From: Capillidium heterosporum | Taxonomy: Eukaryota > Entomophthoromycota > Entomophthoromycetes > Entomophthorales > Capillidiaceae | Assembly (NCBI GenBank): GCA_016630905.1 | Contig: WBMQ01000012.1 | Span: forward strand, 310,001-374,000 | Direction of reading: 5' to 3' | DNA: 64,000 nt | In this document: positions 21,860-33,831 of the stretch, piece by piece | Layout of the letters: each line of letters begins with the position of its first letter | How positions within the stretch are numbered: position 1 is the stretch's first letter | Notes under the pieces: model-generated | Seen by the model: the letters and a program-made list of their open reading frames with translations, nothing else | What the model was told of the DNA's origin: nothing | Database searches by the model: none | Translations under genes and position numbers: made by a program

Positions 21860-23883
21860 ATTTGTTGGAGAGAGATGTTGAGTATCGCATTATTAGCATT
21901 TGTTTCCATCAATTTGTTTGTTGTGATATGAGGGGTGCATCCATTTTTGAAAGATGTTGGATTTTTGTGGTTTAGCCAGGTTTGACATTCCCATTCTAGA
22001 CTTTAGGCTATTTGAATCTGGAGCTAGCTTTTCAGGTTTGGATAGTTGATGGGAATAGCTGAAATTTGGATGTCTAGAACCAATATTGGTTTCGAAATAA
22101 ATTGCGTACATTAGAATACCTGAATTCTTCAAAATTGAAACAATTTAGTTCAAACATAGCACTATTAAATTATAGGGAACATTATTATTGGAAGTTTGAA
22201 TATGTGTACCTTTGACTTATATATACATATTGAGGCAAAGATCTAATAAAGGAACTAAAACCCAATCTAACTAAAGCTTAGGTTGGTAGAAAGTAACACA
22301 AGGATACTGTGATGTAGCTAATTGTATTTCAACAAAGTAGAATTCTATAAATGCTAAATTTAAACCTACATAGCACCTCAAACTGTAGAGCAAACAACCT
22401 AATGCTTAGTTAGCTTGATAAATTTCATAAATGATTGGGCTTGATACCCTTACCCACAATGCAAAGACATTGTAGAGTACCTCATTCTTTTTCATCTATA
22501 CGATAGTTTTTACTTTACTCCAGCCTTATACTTTTGGCTGAATAGTTACATAATGAGCTCAACTTACCCTTATTGACTTCAATCCAACTTTGGATCAATT
22601 ACTCGATGCTAGAACAACCATTTCCACTACAAACTTTGAAATGTACCAACTTTCAAATAGGTTCCCATTAACTGAACCCGAAATAGCTACAAGTCAACCT
22701 ACAGGCTTATTCTAATTATACATACCTAGATAAACCTACTACTTTATTATAGATACAAATATCGAATTTAATGAACTATATCCTCGAAAAAGTTGAATAA
22801 ACTGGTTTATTATATTCAAAAACTGCTGAAATCAATACCGTAAAATATATACAAATGTACTGACGATTTATAACCTTTACCATAATTTATATCGAGATTT
22901 TCAAGCAACTATAAATCTTTAACAATCCCAACAGAGTAGAAGCAAGTAATCTTTGACTGCATGCTTGGTTCAAAATCAAGTATATAAACAGTTATACGAA
23001 TGTATGCTTACTTTAAACTATATAGGCATAACTAAATACAAAAATCAATATAAATTTGAAATGAAAAAGAGTAATCGATAACAAATTGAATAAAAAGTAT
23101 CTAAAATTTAACAGATATTGATTGCATTTACCTTACTTTGAAAAGGGTAGTTGGATAAAATAAACTTATAGTTAAGTTGATGGTGGAGCTTCATATGGTT
23201 GGACATGATTTTTATTGAGAAAGGTAGTCGGGTATCAAGAATCCCATATTAAAGTTGGTAGTAGGATTACTTACAATTGATCTAAAATTTCAATAATACA
23301 TATTTTAGTGTCTTTAAAGCCAATCCTCATATTAAGTGCAATGATGTATATGTGTGTAAAAGTCTAAAATAGTAACATTACTAATAAAAAAGTGCAATAT
23401 AACAATTACCTTAATGCATCTTTATTACTTCATTTTCTAGCCTATCTCATTAAAATAACATTTATTTCCTTGCCCTAAAAAGACTTGCTGAAGCTCCACA
23501 TGTACATATACTTGTCGACTAATCGTAATTCATCTCAGTAGCTAAGTATTGGAAAGACAGCTTGAGCAGTTCATAAAAGCTGATTAGTAATGGAGAAGCA
23601 CCAGCTTGGATCAATTTAGGCCCTTTCATTTTATCAGTCCAATTTATGATTGGGGTCAAAATGACGACTAACACTTTTCAGCTTAGTCACCAACTTCCAA
23701 TTTATCCAACTCCAACAAGCCAACTTGGAACTCAAGCCTTAGAACTGCCGGTACTTACCAGCTTATATAAACAAATAGGTAACCAAGTAAACAAACTTTG
23801 TATTTTAACTTCGCTTTTATTGTATACTCCTAAAGAACTACTTTCAAAAGAGCCAACAAACTATACACGTAAAAATAAGAAAT
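21860..23883. other. Intergenic, about 2 kb
   Basis: Divergent spacer between the kelch gene (-) and the RING gene (+). A 79-codon minus-strand frame (21893-22132) sits directly upstream of the kelch ATG and may be a 5' leader frame. A 96-codon plus frame (23646-23936) overlaps the RING gene start in another frame and is rejected. The rest is AT-rich with nothing recognisable. Confidence 0.5.
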
Positions 23884-25249
23884 ATGGCCGATATCGAATC
23901 GAATGGAAACTTTTGGTGCCATCAATGCCAAATTGAGATGGAACCCCTCTACGTACCCAACCCAGCTTGTTCGAGCTGTCATGGAGATTTCGTCGAGAAG
24001 GTAACTACATAGAAGCTACATGTCTAATTATTAGATTGAAGAGGCGAACGACCCAAGAGATTTCGTTGCCGGTCCCAGTGAAGATGAAAGTGAGACTGAG
24101 TCATTGTCAGCTCAGGACAGCACCACTTTACTACGCTTCTTCTCGAGGATAATGGATGCTTACAACCAACAAGGTACCAATGAACCTAACTCTAGGAACG
24201 AAGCCAACAACGACAACACAACAACAAACTCACAACGCACTTTTTCCCCAACCGAAAATGATTGGGGTACCTCTCCCAATGTGACTGACGTAGATAGTGA
24301 TTCTTATGGGCCTACTGCAACCCAAACCAACACCAACTCTAACGAACAGTCGCGACAGCACGGCGAGTTTGGAGTCCAGATCAATGTGCTATCACCCAGC
24401 GTCTTCGACGGCCGTACTTTGGATCAGGTAGATGGGATACGCGACAACCACCTACGCAACCGAGTTAACGAGCATAATGCTGAATCCAACACCAACTCCG
24501 ATACCGGTATCGCTCAGACTTTTGCCAACTTTATGAGTACGATATCGGGGTCTGATACGCAAGCACAACCTGAAAACCCAGCCGTCATTCGAAGGACCAT
24601 ATCGATCCACCCTATGGGAGGTGTCTTCAAGTAAATACCTTTTGATATACAAGCTGACTTTTATTAGTACGGGGGACGACAATGTCAACTCCAGGCTGGC
24701 CCAGTTCTTGGAAGCTATCGTCAGTTTAAGTAACAACTCAGGGGATTACGCCTTCGGTCCCAACGGTTTAGACGATATCATATCCCAGCTTATGGAGCAG
24801 ACTGGGTAAGTTTTATATTATAATTAGTTTACCATCTTTCTGAATTGACAAAGATTAACCGAAAATTTAGACCTAACGGTCCACCCCCCGTCAAGCAAGA
24901 GGTTCTAGATAAACTGCCCCAACGCTCTATAAAGGAAGTTGAAATCGGTAATTCTATACACTTGTTTATTTTCGTAGTAAACTTACTGTTTTTATTTTTA
25001 GAATCCAACAGTGAATGTGCAGTATGTATGGATCTATATACGATGGGTGAGAAAGTATGTGAGCTTCCTTGCAACCATATCTACCATCCTGACTGTATAC
25101 TACCTTGGTTGACAAAAAATGGTTCATGTCCGGTGTGGTAGCTACTTTAATTTTTTGTAAATTGGACTAATTCTTTTTTTAGCCGGTACGTCTTCCCTAC
25201 CGAAGATACTGCTTCAACTTCACAAGTTTCCCAAGAGAATGAGTCCTGA
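23884..25249 (+). CDS. RING-H2 E3 ubiquitin ligase, RNF126/RNF115-like (376 aa)
   Basis: Exons are 23884-24000, 24035-24630, 24668-24805, 24871-24947, 25002-25137 and 25183-25249, joined by introns of 34-65 nt, giving 376 residues. The N-terminus (FWCHQCQIEM then ACSSCHGDFVEK) is the zinc-ribbon typical of RNF126/RNF115 that binds ubiquitin or substrates. The middle is a polar linker rich in Asn, Thr and Ser. The C-terminal RING-H2 reads CAVCMDLYTMGEKV, CNHIYHPDCILPW, CPVC, with all eight zinc ligands; the last two lie across the final intron. Family members ubiquitinate cytosolic clients, for example mislocalised membrane proteins delivered by BAG6 in animals. A ring of conserved LEAIVSL and NGLDDIISQLM before the RING also fits the family. 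Confidence 0.92.
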
Positions 25250-26081
25250 TGTCCTTCTGGGAAGGGTTTGATTAGGTTCCATACGTTGAGTATTTATAAA
25301 GTTGAAGATTCTTGGTAAGGCTGATATAGTGCTCTCTTCCCTACTCTTTACCTTTACCTTGCTTCCCATCTATTTATCGTCAAAGACATCTCTAATCTAT
25401 TTTTACTTTTTTGAAGTTACATTTTTTGCTCAGTCGCTCCTATTACTACTTCATCGTGCCATCTTAACCCTATCCTTTCTCTCATCGATTCATCAGCGCT
25501 TCCCCTTACCTCTCATCCCCTATCTACTTCCTACCACTACCGACTTTATCCTCCTTACCTTGTTGTTTGATCTTTTGCCCCTATCTAAAACTTTAAAATG
25601 AACCATTTCAAAGCTTTTTTTATATTCAAATTTAACGTGGTATATACATCAACTCTTTATTTTTTAAATATAAAAGGTATATGCTCTATATTTTCTAACT
25701 GTAATATGAACTGTCAAGCTATTAACATTTTTTATCGATTGGAGTACATATTCAAAAGTAGCTGATATTACGAATTTCAAACCGATATTCGTAATAAGTT
25801 TAATATCAATAGTTGGGTTATTAGTTATTTGAATAAAAACTGTAGTAGAAGCCATTGCCTTTCCTCTTCAAGTAAAGTCTCTTTCTACCTGGCACTTGGT
25901 ACAACAAATTCAAAGTATCTATATTTCCAAGTATAAGCATTTCCAATCAATACCATCACTAAAATATAGATTCTTTATTGGCTACCTTTAAAAATTCCCA
26001 ACTAATCTAAAATAAGTTGGTTGTAGTAAGAAATCTTCATTCTCAAGCCAAGTGATCCTACCAACATCAAAAAGGGAAAGG
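25250..26081. other. Intergenic
   Basis: Starts with a strongly pyrimidine-rich 3' flank (25300-25600) that produces a hydrophobic 99-codon open frame by composition alone. The remainder is the promoter side of the DUF1308 gene. No supported gene. Confidence 0.5.
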
Positions 26082-27278
26082 ATGGAAGATTACATAGCAT
26101 TAGAAGCTCCTGAACTCGAACTTGACCGACTAGTAGAAAGAGGTCGCCAACTAACAGAAGATTTATCCACTTGGTATACCAATCTGTCCATCCCCCGTTC
26201 CGCTACCTTTGATCTACAATCAAGTATTTCCAAACTTCACCTCCTAATAAAGGCGGAACTTGACAGCCTAACTAAACACCAAATGCAAATTTTAGAAACC
26301 AAAAAGGTGAAGGAGATTTTAGGTAGTAGTAAGTTGAATTTTTATTTCCAATTGTTTGAGCATTTGAAGGTGGAAAGAGATGTAGTCGGCATCTTTAAGA
26401 TTTTTAAAGTTAAAGGAAAAGATAATAAATTTAGCAACTGTGAGGTGGACTTGGTAGTTGACGGCGGTAGGACCTTAGTCAAATTTTGTAGTAGTAGTAG
26501 CTCTAAAAAAGGTCACGATACAAAACTCGACAAAAAGTTGAAGGAATATAGTAAAGTTGCTAACCAACATCCCCTTCACTATTTAGCATTGAACGTACGT
26601 ATCGCTTTTCTTGATTCTTTACCACCTATTCTACCCTACCAAAATTTAATTTCAACCTCCACATTATTTCTAGACGTAACTATATTGATAACTTTAACTT
26701 CCCAACTGACGAATCAATCTTTATCTAAAAGGCATATTTTTCATAGTTTAAAAATGGAAGGTAATCCCAACCACTATTTAAATTTACAGTTGGACCAGGA
26801 GCTTTTAGATGTACCTATTTTGTCGGATATACAAAAAATTATTGAAGGAAAAAAGCTAGTAACTAGTCAAAGTACCTTTGCGATGTTTTTGGAAGTATTA
26901 GATGCGGTTGGTGGTCTAAAGGAAAAGTTGCGAACTCAACAGTTGTTTAAAGGGTATAAATTGGATTTAGGTATCGAGGAAGATGATGAGGATCTAAATG
27001 AACTTTGGTTCATCGATAGCTTTAGTAGCTTGCAAGTCGAAGTTATCAAAGATACACTTGTCAACTTAGATTTCAATACCAAGAACCTAAAGACTGAACA
27101 AGGGTTGTTGACCGCCCTAGCTAACCAACTTACTTTCCTAACTTCTAACTTGAAGTTCCATAAATTTTTGGAGTCGAGTTACTTGAACAACCAGATAGAT
27201 AAAGATTACAGAGGCTGTTTGTTAATATTTCAACCACGATCCTTTGTAGAAAAAAAATTAAACAAACTTCAAAGATAG
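26082..27278 (+). CDS. DUF1308 / UPF0415 (C7orf25-type) protein (398 aa)
   Basis: The first ATG is at 26082 (MEDYIALEAPELELDRL); the frame is open slightly further upstream without an ATG. Intronless. Landmarks I associate with DUF1308: DLVVDGGRTLVKFCS in the middle, STLFLDVTILITLTSQLTN (a conserved LDVT-x-LxxLxSxLTN block), SQSTFAMFLEVLDAVGGLKE, and a C-terminal IFQPRSFVEKKL. The N-terminal 100 residues are helical. The biochemical role is not established; some members have been suggested to carry a nuclease-like fold. The stop at 27278 lies 10 bp from the stop of the convergent LRR gene. Confidence 0.65.
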   Translation: MEDYIALEAPELELDRLVERGRQLTEDLSTWYTNLSIPRSATFDLQSSISKLHLLIKAELDSLTKHQMQILETKKVKEILGSSKLNFYFQLFEHLKVERDVVGIFKIFKVKGKDNKFSNCEVDLVVDGGRTLVKFCSSSSSKKGHDTKLDKKLKEYSKVANQHPLHYLALNVRIAFLDSLPPILPYQNLISTSTLFLDVTILITLTSQLTNQSLSKRHIFHSLKMEGNPNHYLNLQLDQELLDVPILSDIQKIIEGKKLVTSQSTFAMFLEVLDAVGGLKEKLRTQQLFKGYKLDLGIEEDDEDLNELWFIDSFSSLQVEVIKDTLVNLDFNTKNLKTEQGLLTALANQLTFLTSNLKFHKFLESSYLNNQIDKDYRGCLLIFQPRSFVEKKLNKLQR

Positions 27279-27288
27279 CTGCTTTTAT

Positions 27289-29142
27289 TTAGTACTCGTC
27301 GAATCCACTAAAGTACGACTTTTCTTCAAAGGCACTTTGATATAGATGGTTGGCATCCTCCAATTTAATCCTTTTCAACTGTACCGATGTGTGGAACAGC
27401 AGGTTAGACCTTAAACTCTCCAATTTGGAATTGGATATTAAGTTGTTGGCTAAAATAAAGTTTACTTTCCTGCTGGCATTATTTTCCTTACTAAATTTGA
27501 CTATTAAGCCAATTACACTATCGTCCAACAAGTTGTTGCTAAAATCTACTATATTAATGTTGACTCTGCCTTGATACCGAGTTAAATCTTCTAAAAAGGA
27601 CTCAAAGTAGAAATTGGTAATTTTACACTGGGCTAGAACTAATGTTCTTATGGATTTTGCATCAAAAAGTGTCGTCGCTAGCGGCTTAAGCACCTTATTC
27701 AGCTGGAAATCTAAGATCTGCAGCTGCAATACATTAAACCTACGCTTCGATACCAGCTCTCGTAAGAAATCTAGATTTTCTAATCTAAACAGGATAAATC
27801 CCTTTAGGTACAAACTTAAGTCGATAGGATTATTGCTATTAATGTCTTCTTCCACAATAGGTACTAAGCCTTTTAGAACTAGAGTGTATAGCTCGGTATC
27901 TAACTCCAAATTATTCAAAATAAGTTCTCGTAGATGCGATAGTCTACCTATCCCATTAAAAAATTTAAATAAGACAATTTCGTCGGCTTCAAATGAACTT
28001 TGCGACAGGTTGATAGATTGCAATTTGATATTCCCTCGCAGACTTTCGGTTAATACAGCTAGAGCTCTTGAATCAAAGTGGCTGTCGCTTAAAGTTAAAT
28101 GTGCTAGTTGATCCAATCGAACCCATTGGCCTATAGTTACCAAATCTTTATCTTGTAGAGGACAGTTCTTGAGACAGAAATTGAAAGGGTAGTGGACTTT
28201 CAAATTGGATAGCAGCGTAGTAAGTGGAGTGCCTTGGTGGAAACTGCTGATGATCTTTAACCTCTTCAAGCTGTCGAAGGCAGTCGACTGGCCTAAGACT
28301 AAACTGCTAGCTTCATCGAATTTTACACTATCCAAAGTTAAACTTTGCACTTTAACATACGTCGACGTGTTTAGAAAATTCAACAAGTAGTTGGTAAAGT
28401 TGAGTTGTGCAGTGAAGTTTATGTTGACTAAAGTTATTTCTTCGAATTTGGACTTTGGTATCTCGAAAAAACCTTTTTCCCCTTCCCTCAAGCAAGTTAT
28501 ATAGTCCACTATAGGCTTGTTGTTACGGACGAACAACTTCCTCAAATTTAACATATATATTAGTTGTAGGCAGGAGAACTTGGTTAAGCGGTGACTATAC
28601 GGATGTAACTTCAAAGTGCGAACTTCTTTCAATAAAGTGGTGAGGTAACATACTAAGTTGGGTTTTTTGAAACGTAGATATTTAACCTTGCAGTTAGTTG
28701 GACTGTCTTCAGAAGGAGTTATTTCAGTGATAGCACTACAGCAGGTGTTGAAGCAGTTGAAGTTGGGGATACAAGTTACCTTGATAAATTCTTGGAACAG
28801 CTGAACAAACTCAATGTTGAATTCTGGGTGCTCCATAGCTAACAGTGAACAAATTTTGGCCAAGTTATTATTGAAGAACTGGTCCATTAGGCTGGTCCTC
28901 GAATAATAAAACTTACTATCTAGAACTTCCTTAACTTTTCCTACATGTGAACTTGATTTAATGTTGTCATTTATATAGGCATCAAAAACTAAGCTATCTA
29001 TCAAGTTGAAGTTGGATACAATTTGAACTAGTAGATGGGTTGGAAAATTTATTAGTTGAGATAATATAGTCGCTACATCGATCTGTTGGGTTATTAGGTT
29101 GAGCACTTGTTGTTTTAAACTAGTGGATTGAAGGACTTCCAT
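27289..29142 (-). CDS. Leucine-rich-repeat protein (617 aa)
   Basis: An intronless frame starting at an ATG. Residues 1-110 are helical, with LINFPTHLLVQIVSNFNLID resembling a degenerate F-box. From about residue 130 to the end the chain shows irregular leucine-rich repeats: LKHLTLSDSHF-like units such as LDQLAHLTLSDSHFDSRALA, LQSINLSQSSFEADEIVL, LRELILNNLELDTELYTL and VNINIVDFSNNLLDDSVIGL. The RNI/Amn1-like layout suggests an F-box/LRR substrate receptor of an SCF ligase, but the F-box is weak, so this stays tentative. Asn- and Leu-rich composition is typical of rapidly evolving LRR genes. Convergent with the DUF1308 gene. Confidence 0.75.
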   Translation of the reverse strand: MEVLQSTSLKQQVLNLITQQIDVATILSQLINFPTHLLVQIVSNFNLIDSLVFDAYINDNIKSSSHVGKVKEVLDSKFYYSRTSLMDQFFNNNLAKICSLLAMEHPEFNIEFVQLFQEFIKVTCIPNFNCFNTCCSAITEITPSEDSPTNCKVKYLRFKKPNLVCYLTTLLKEVRTLKLHPYSHRLTKFSCLQLIYMLNLRKLFVRNNKPIVDYITCLREGEKGFFEIPKSKFEEITLVNINFTAQLNFTNYLLNFLNTSTYVKVQSLTLDSVKFDEASSLVLGQSTAFDSLKRLKIISSFHQGTPLTTLLSNLKVHYPFNFCLKNCPLQDKDLVTIGQWVRLDQLAHLTLSDSHFDSRALAVLTESLRGNIKLQSINLSQSSFEADEIVLFKFFNGIGRLSHLRELILNNLELDTELYTLVLKGLVPIVEEDINSNNPIDLSLYLKGFILFRLENLDFLRELVSKRRFNVLQLQILDFQLNKVLKPLATTLFDAKSIRTLVLAQCKITNFYFESFLEDLTRYQGRVNINIVDFSNNLLDDSVIGLIVKFSKENNASRKVNFILANNLISNSKLESLRSNLLFHTSVQLKRIKLEDANHLYQSAFEEKSYFSGFDEY

Positions 29143-30320
29143 ATGCTTTGATATTTCTCTCTTGAAATTGGTGCAAACTTTTAGTGGTCTTTGAGCAAGT
29201 TAAATTTATTTTTCTCAAAGTACTGAAAGCTTGAACCCAAATACTTTGATGACCTAATGCTAAAGGATAATTTTTTTGAAGAGAGGATGGAAAGTTATCG
29301 GCTGTTATCTTGACTTTAGGTAAGTAGGAACCAGTAAGCAGCTCTACAAAAAATGAATTCCAAGGTAGTTCGGTACGATAATTTGATCATCGAATTTATC
29401 TAATGGATGTATGGTTGCTTAGTAAAAGATAGGAAGGAAAACTTCCAAGCTTATTTAATAACTCATACCGGTGTAGATTCTTATTCAAGCAAATATAAAT
29501 CATGGATATGTGCCTTTTATTAAATAGGCTTCAGAATTTGGTCCAACTACTACTGCTAGTTTGGATATCTATATTTTTTATTAATACTTCACCAGTAACA
29601 AACCCACTAGATGTAGATTATAGTTCATTTAGGATATCTGATATCATATGGCAAACGGTATGCATGTGAATTATAACTAGAAAACAAGTATCTTTGAAAG
29701 TCTAAAGAATTGTAGATAAATTCATCTTGTAGCTATTGTACACTGACTTGTATTCGTATTTTCAATCTGCTATACTTTTAAGGTAAAATACTACTGTTTC
29801 TAAACAAGGCTAGTATAATTTTTCTGGTATCATCCCAAGGGCTTAAAGTAGTTTGTAACCTATCAGCAATGTGCTGTTGGAAGCTTGAGAATCGATCAGA
29901 TAGACTTTACATCAAGAGAACTATAGGATTATAAATCGTTAGGTGGATTTAAAAAGTTTATACGGGTTGATGTTCTGGATCTGGTAGACCATTTAAACAC
30001 ATAGCGTTGGTTGATGGTTTATAATTGCTTCCTCTTAGTAAGCTAAAAGAAAGGTGCCATTTGTTTATAGTAATAAAAAGCACGCCATCGAGTGGAAGGT
30101 AGTGGGATGCTGTTAGTGGAATCTACAGCTCCAACTTTGATACCACTGGTGCCCATGTAAACAAAATACCATTCATTTACATCTTCTACCCAAAATATTG
30201 TACGTCGACCCCTTACCAATCTTTAGGCTTTGCTCCTACCTATGGCTATTTCTTACATCAACAATTCCAACTTTGGCAATGTGGATTACAAATCTTGATA
30301 TTTTACCCGAACTTTCATAC
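29143..30320. other. Intergenic, about 1.2 kb
   Basis: Divergent spacer between the LRR gene (-) and the peroxiredoxin gene (+). No open frame of interest on either strand. Nothing recognisable. Confidence 0.5.
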
Positions 30321-30327
30321 TATAAAA
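30321..30327 (+). promoter_or_regulatory. TATA-like element of the peroxiredoxin gene
   Basis: TATAAAA about 125 bp before the ATG at 30450, followed by a CA/AC-rich leader typical of a 5' UTR. Confidence 0.45.
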
Positions 30328-30449
30328 ACCAGAAACTTAGGCTACGTCTCTTCTTACAAAAGAATCATTAGCACCAACTACCAAACAACACAAACTCAAC
30401 CAATATTAAACTTTCAACACTTTTGAAACAAGCTACCAAGACATTAACA

Positions 30450-31033
30450 ATGGCCAAAAGTAAGTATTCATTCTGTTATATTTTAGTTTAGCTGACGTTT
30501 TATTGTATTGATAGATACCTCCATAACCCAACAAATCCCCAGCGACTTGATTATCAAAGATGACAAAGGGAACTCTGTAAATCTATTCGAATTGAACAAG
30601 ACCAATGGTTTAGTTATATTCTCCTACCCAAGAGCTATTACTCCCGGCTGTAAGTACATCCTCCTCTTTTATTTTCTCAATCTTTAATAATGATAATTCC
30701 TTTTAACTAACACCAACTATAGGTACCAAGCAAGTTTGCGTATTCCGTGATAGCTACGACGACTTCTTAGCCAAAGGATACAAGGTCTTTGGTCTATCTA
30801 ACGACAAATCCAAGTTGAATGCTGAATTTTCCAACTTGCACAAGATCCCTTACCCCCTTTTAAGTGACAATGAAGAGAAGTTGATCAAATTTTTGGGAAT
30901 CAACAAACCAGGTCAAGGGGCTAAACGTTCAGCCTTTGTCATCCCTAAAGGTTCCGATCAGATTTTTACGAATATTGATGTAGGACCTGAGGAATCGAAG
31001 GAGTGGGCTTGGGATTTCATCAGCAAGCTTTAA
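30450..31033 (+). CDS. Peroxiredoxin, BCP/PrxQ (Dot5-like) type (151 aa)
   Basis: Reduces hydrogen peroxide and organic peroxides using thioredoxin. Exons 30450-30459, 30515-30649 and 30723-31033 give 151 residues, the normal length. The active-site block reads YPRAITPGCTKQVCVFRD: the peroxidatic Cys follows TPG, and a second Cys five residues later is the resolving Cys of the atypical 2-Cys PrxQ type. Also seen are LVIFSYPRAI, VFGLSNDKSK and YPLLSDNEEKLIKFLGI, all standard. The first exon encodes only MAKN's first ten bases, and intron 2 splits the codon of the active-site Cys. No nuclear-localisation extension like that of yeast Dot5 is present, so a cytosolic enzyme is likely. Confidence 0.93.
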
Positions 31034-31923
31034 AATCGAAGCTCAAGTAAAATTATCATTCATTATTTTTATTTTATTGTTGCTTAGCCTTTTTATTAGT
31101 ATAGAAATTGAGTGTATTTTTGTTTTCGAATGATGTACACATGTTTTGATCTATAACACTTTGCTTATATTTGATGGGTTGTATATGATGTTGGATTTAA
31201 TGATGGTACTTTGTTCATTTATCATGTAGGTTTGATATGAATAAGCCTAACTTAACTGCCTTTTGAAGTTTATAATTCTAAATAGTACATTTTCAACTTG
31301 ACGATACCTATTTATTATCTATAGATTTATAAGTTCACTGATATTCTTTGTGAAAAGTAAATTAACTTCAGCCAGGTGCCACATATAGAGGATTTACATT
31401 AGCTTTTTCACTTCAACATATGAACCTTAGGAAACTGTTGACTTTCAAAGAGCATCAACTTAAAAGATAATTTTAGTTGATGGTACTAATGTATTCAAAA
31501 GCTATTTGAAGTGTGGTGAAGTTGAGTATCGTTTTGTAGGGCTATATAACAAAAGCACTTTATTATATTATGATATTTAATATTTATACTAGACAGGTTA
31601 GAAATCAGGTAAATATCCAAACAAAGATAGCACATCGCTATAATGGTGAATAATTTAAACTAGCCTAGGTATCTTCCATTTATCATCACAAAGTTTATCA
31701 AATAGACTAAAAATTTTACAAGTGAAGGCGTCAAATTACTTTGGAATTCCAGGTTTCTATTTAGGGTAAAAGTGATCTAACTACGTTTCCTACAAAACCT
31801 TCCAAAGTTTCCAAAACTTTCCCCTTTCAACACTATAAAATTATCAAGAGCCCAACAATATCCAACATAGAAATACGACTAGATCAACATTAGAAAATTT
31901 CCTAGCTTATCAAGTCCACCACA
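31034..31923. other. Intergenic with P450-1 promoter
   Basis: AT-rich 3' flank of the peroxiredoxin gene, then the P450-1 upstream region. The last 130 bp (from about 31790) resemble the block upstream of P450-2 (about 34315-34442), so the duplicated unit included promoter sequence. A TATAAAA lies at 31834-31840. Confidence 0.6.
31834..31840 (+). promoter_or_regulatory. TATA-like element of P450-1
   Basis: TATAAAA 84-90 bp before the ATG at 31924, inside the block shared with P450-2. Confidence 0.45.
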
Positions 31924-33831
31924 ATGTTTTCTTTACTTGGAGTTGCAATAGCGTTTACTACGATCTTTACCATAGTCTTAGCTAAAAGAGTAAATGCATT
32001 TAACTTACATATTTGACTTATACCTTCCAGATAATATACAACGTCTACTTTAGTCCTTTGAAAGATATACCAGGCCCCTTTTTAGATAAGATATTTCCCA
32101 TCCGATCTATTTTAAGCCACTTATTTGGAAGAGCTCCTTTCCATTACCATGAGTATCACAAGAAATACGGACCAGTAGTGAGGATAGGTAAGCCCACTCT
32201 ACTTTCAGTGTTAAACATCTGTAGAACCAAATACAGTTTCGTTCGCAACTGGAGAAGCTTCCAAAGAGATCTATTCAACTTATGCATTTGCAAAGCCAGA
32301 TGACTACAACCACTTTCAGATGTTTAGTGGAAATATCTTTAGCATAACGTAAAGTTTTATGCATGACTACATCAAGTTCTAACTTTGTATAGGGATAAGC
32401 ACAAGCATCAATCTAGGGTAACCTTATATTAATAACGAGCTGTATAAAATAATGATACTAGAAACGGATCCTAGCTGCCTCCTTCGGTCAAAAATCGATA
32501 GAAAGCATGGAAAAGATGATCATCGAAGTTGGGATGAAAGAATTATGCTCCCGGTTGGAGGAGTTCCATAGGATGGGGGAGCCGGTAGATATTGCTCAGT
32601 ATCTTCATTTTATGGCCTATGTAACTTTTTAATACCTTTTATACAGAAAATTGAAATCAGCTTTTAGGATATTATAGGCAAGATATCCTTCGGGCGTTCT
32701 TTCAATATGTTACAGAACTACAGTCACCCAGTTATCGAGTGGGTCGACAAATTTTTCAACTGGGTAGTTATAGTAAGCTATTTAGCAAGCTACTTAAAGC
32801 TAACTTGGTGTAGCGCATATTGTTTCCCTTTCTGAAAAATTACATCGATGTTGGAAAGCGAAACTTAAGGAAGGTAAATATCATAACTACTTTTAAATTT
32901 TAAATTCCATTTCAAAGTTTGCTATGGACACTATAGATCAATCGGAAACATCCAACACCCACAAAACTATCCTCAGTTCGATTATGGAGGCAGTAGATCC
33001 TGACACCGGTGTCAAGCTGACCAAGGAGGAGATCGCTGAAGAATCACTAGTCCAGATGTAAATTTGTACCCGCTAATTCTAAGCATTAACGTCCAATTAG
33101 TGTTGCCGGTACTGATACTACATCAAACACTTTAACTTGGTAGCTCATATCTTTACCACATTGCTTACTTTGTTAGGGTATTTATTCTGCTAATGAAGGA
33201 CCCAACTGCCTACAAAAAGTTGGCTAAAGAGTTGAACACCGCCTTTCACTCTCGAGAGATCACCTTTGCTGAATGTAAGAAGCTACCTTACTTAAATGCC
33301 GTCATCTACGAGGCTATGCGCATTATGCCAGTTGGTGGAACTTTGATTGAAAGGATCACTCCGAAAGGTGGTAGGACCATAGATGGGCATTTCATTCCGG
33401 AAGGGGTAGCTCTACCTTTTTACACATTCTTTTTATTAACTCTAAATTAGACTGTAGTTGGAGTGAATATACTCTCCCTTCATACAATTCCCGAAAATTA
33501 CAAAGACCCTCAACAATTTTTACCTGAACGATGGTTAGTAGAAGAAGATGGGGTCACTAAGTTTTCGACTGCTGTTGCCAAGAACAATTTTATGCCATTT
33601 CTACTTGGACCTCGAGGCTGTATTGGAAGACAGTAAGTTCTCTTTACTACTATTTGAACTGATATATATTGTTTTAGCTTGGCATGGATGGAACTCTATT
33701 TAACGTTGGCATTCTTAGTGAAATCCTTTTGCTTTGAGCTCCACGATCCCAACTTGAAAGTGGAACCCAAGTGCTTCATCGTCATCAAGCCGAAAAACCC
33801 CAGTATTTTGGTCAACGTTCATAAACATTAG
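31924..33831 (+). CDS. Cytochrome P450, tandem copy 1
   Basis: A haem monooxygenase anchored in the ER. Exon 1 encodes an N-terminal membrane anchor (MFSLLGVAIAFTTIFTIVLA), followed by the proline-rich hinge LKDIPGPFLDKIFP and KKYGPVVRI. About ten introns of 37-75 nt interrupt the gene. Later landmarks: KRILAASFGQKSIE (helix C region), the I-helix AGTDTTSNTLTW (oxygen-activation AGxDTT), EAMR as the K-helix ExxR, and the haem loop FLLGPRGCIGR with the ligand Cys codon at 33619-33621. All motifs are intact, and the spliced length is about 500 residues. The substrate is unknown. Intron positions match copy 2 exactly, so the pair arose by tandem duplication. Confidence 0.9.

Noticed and set aside
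23646-23936. 96-codon frame overlapping the RING gene start
   Set aside because: A different frame from the zinc-ribbon exon, which has clear family support.
25302-25601. 99-codon hydrophobic open frame downstream of the RING gene
   Set aside because: Hydrophobicity follows from a pyrimidine-rich 3' flank; no membrane-protein pattern of loops and no promoter evidence.
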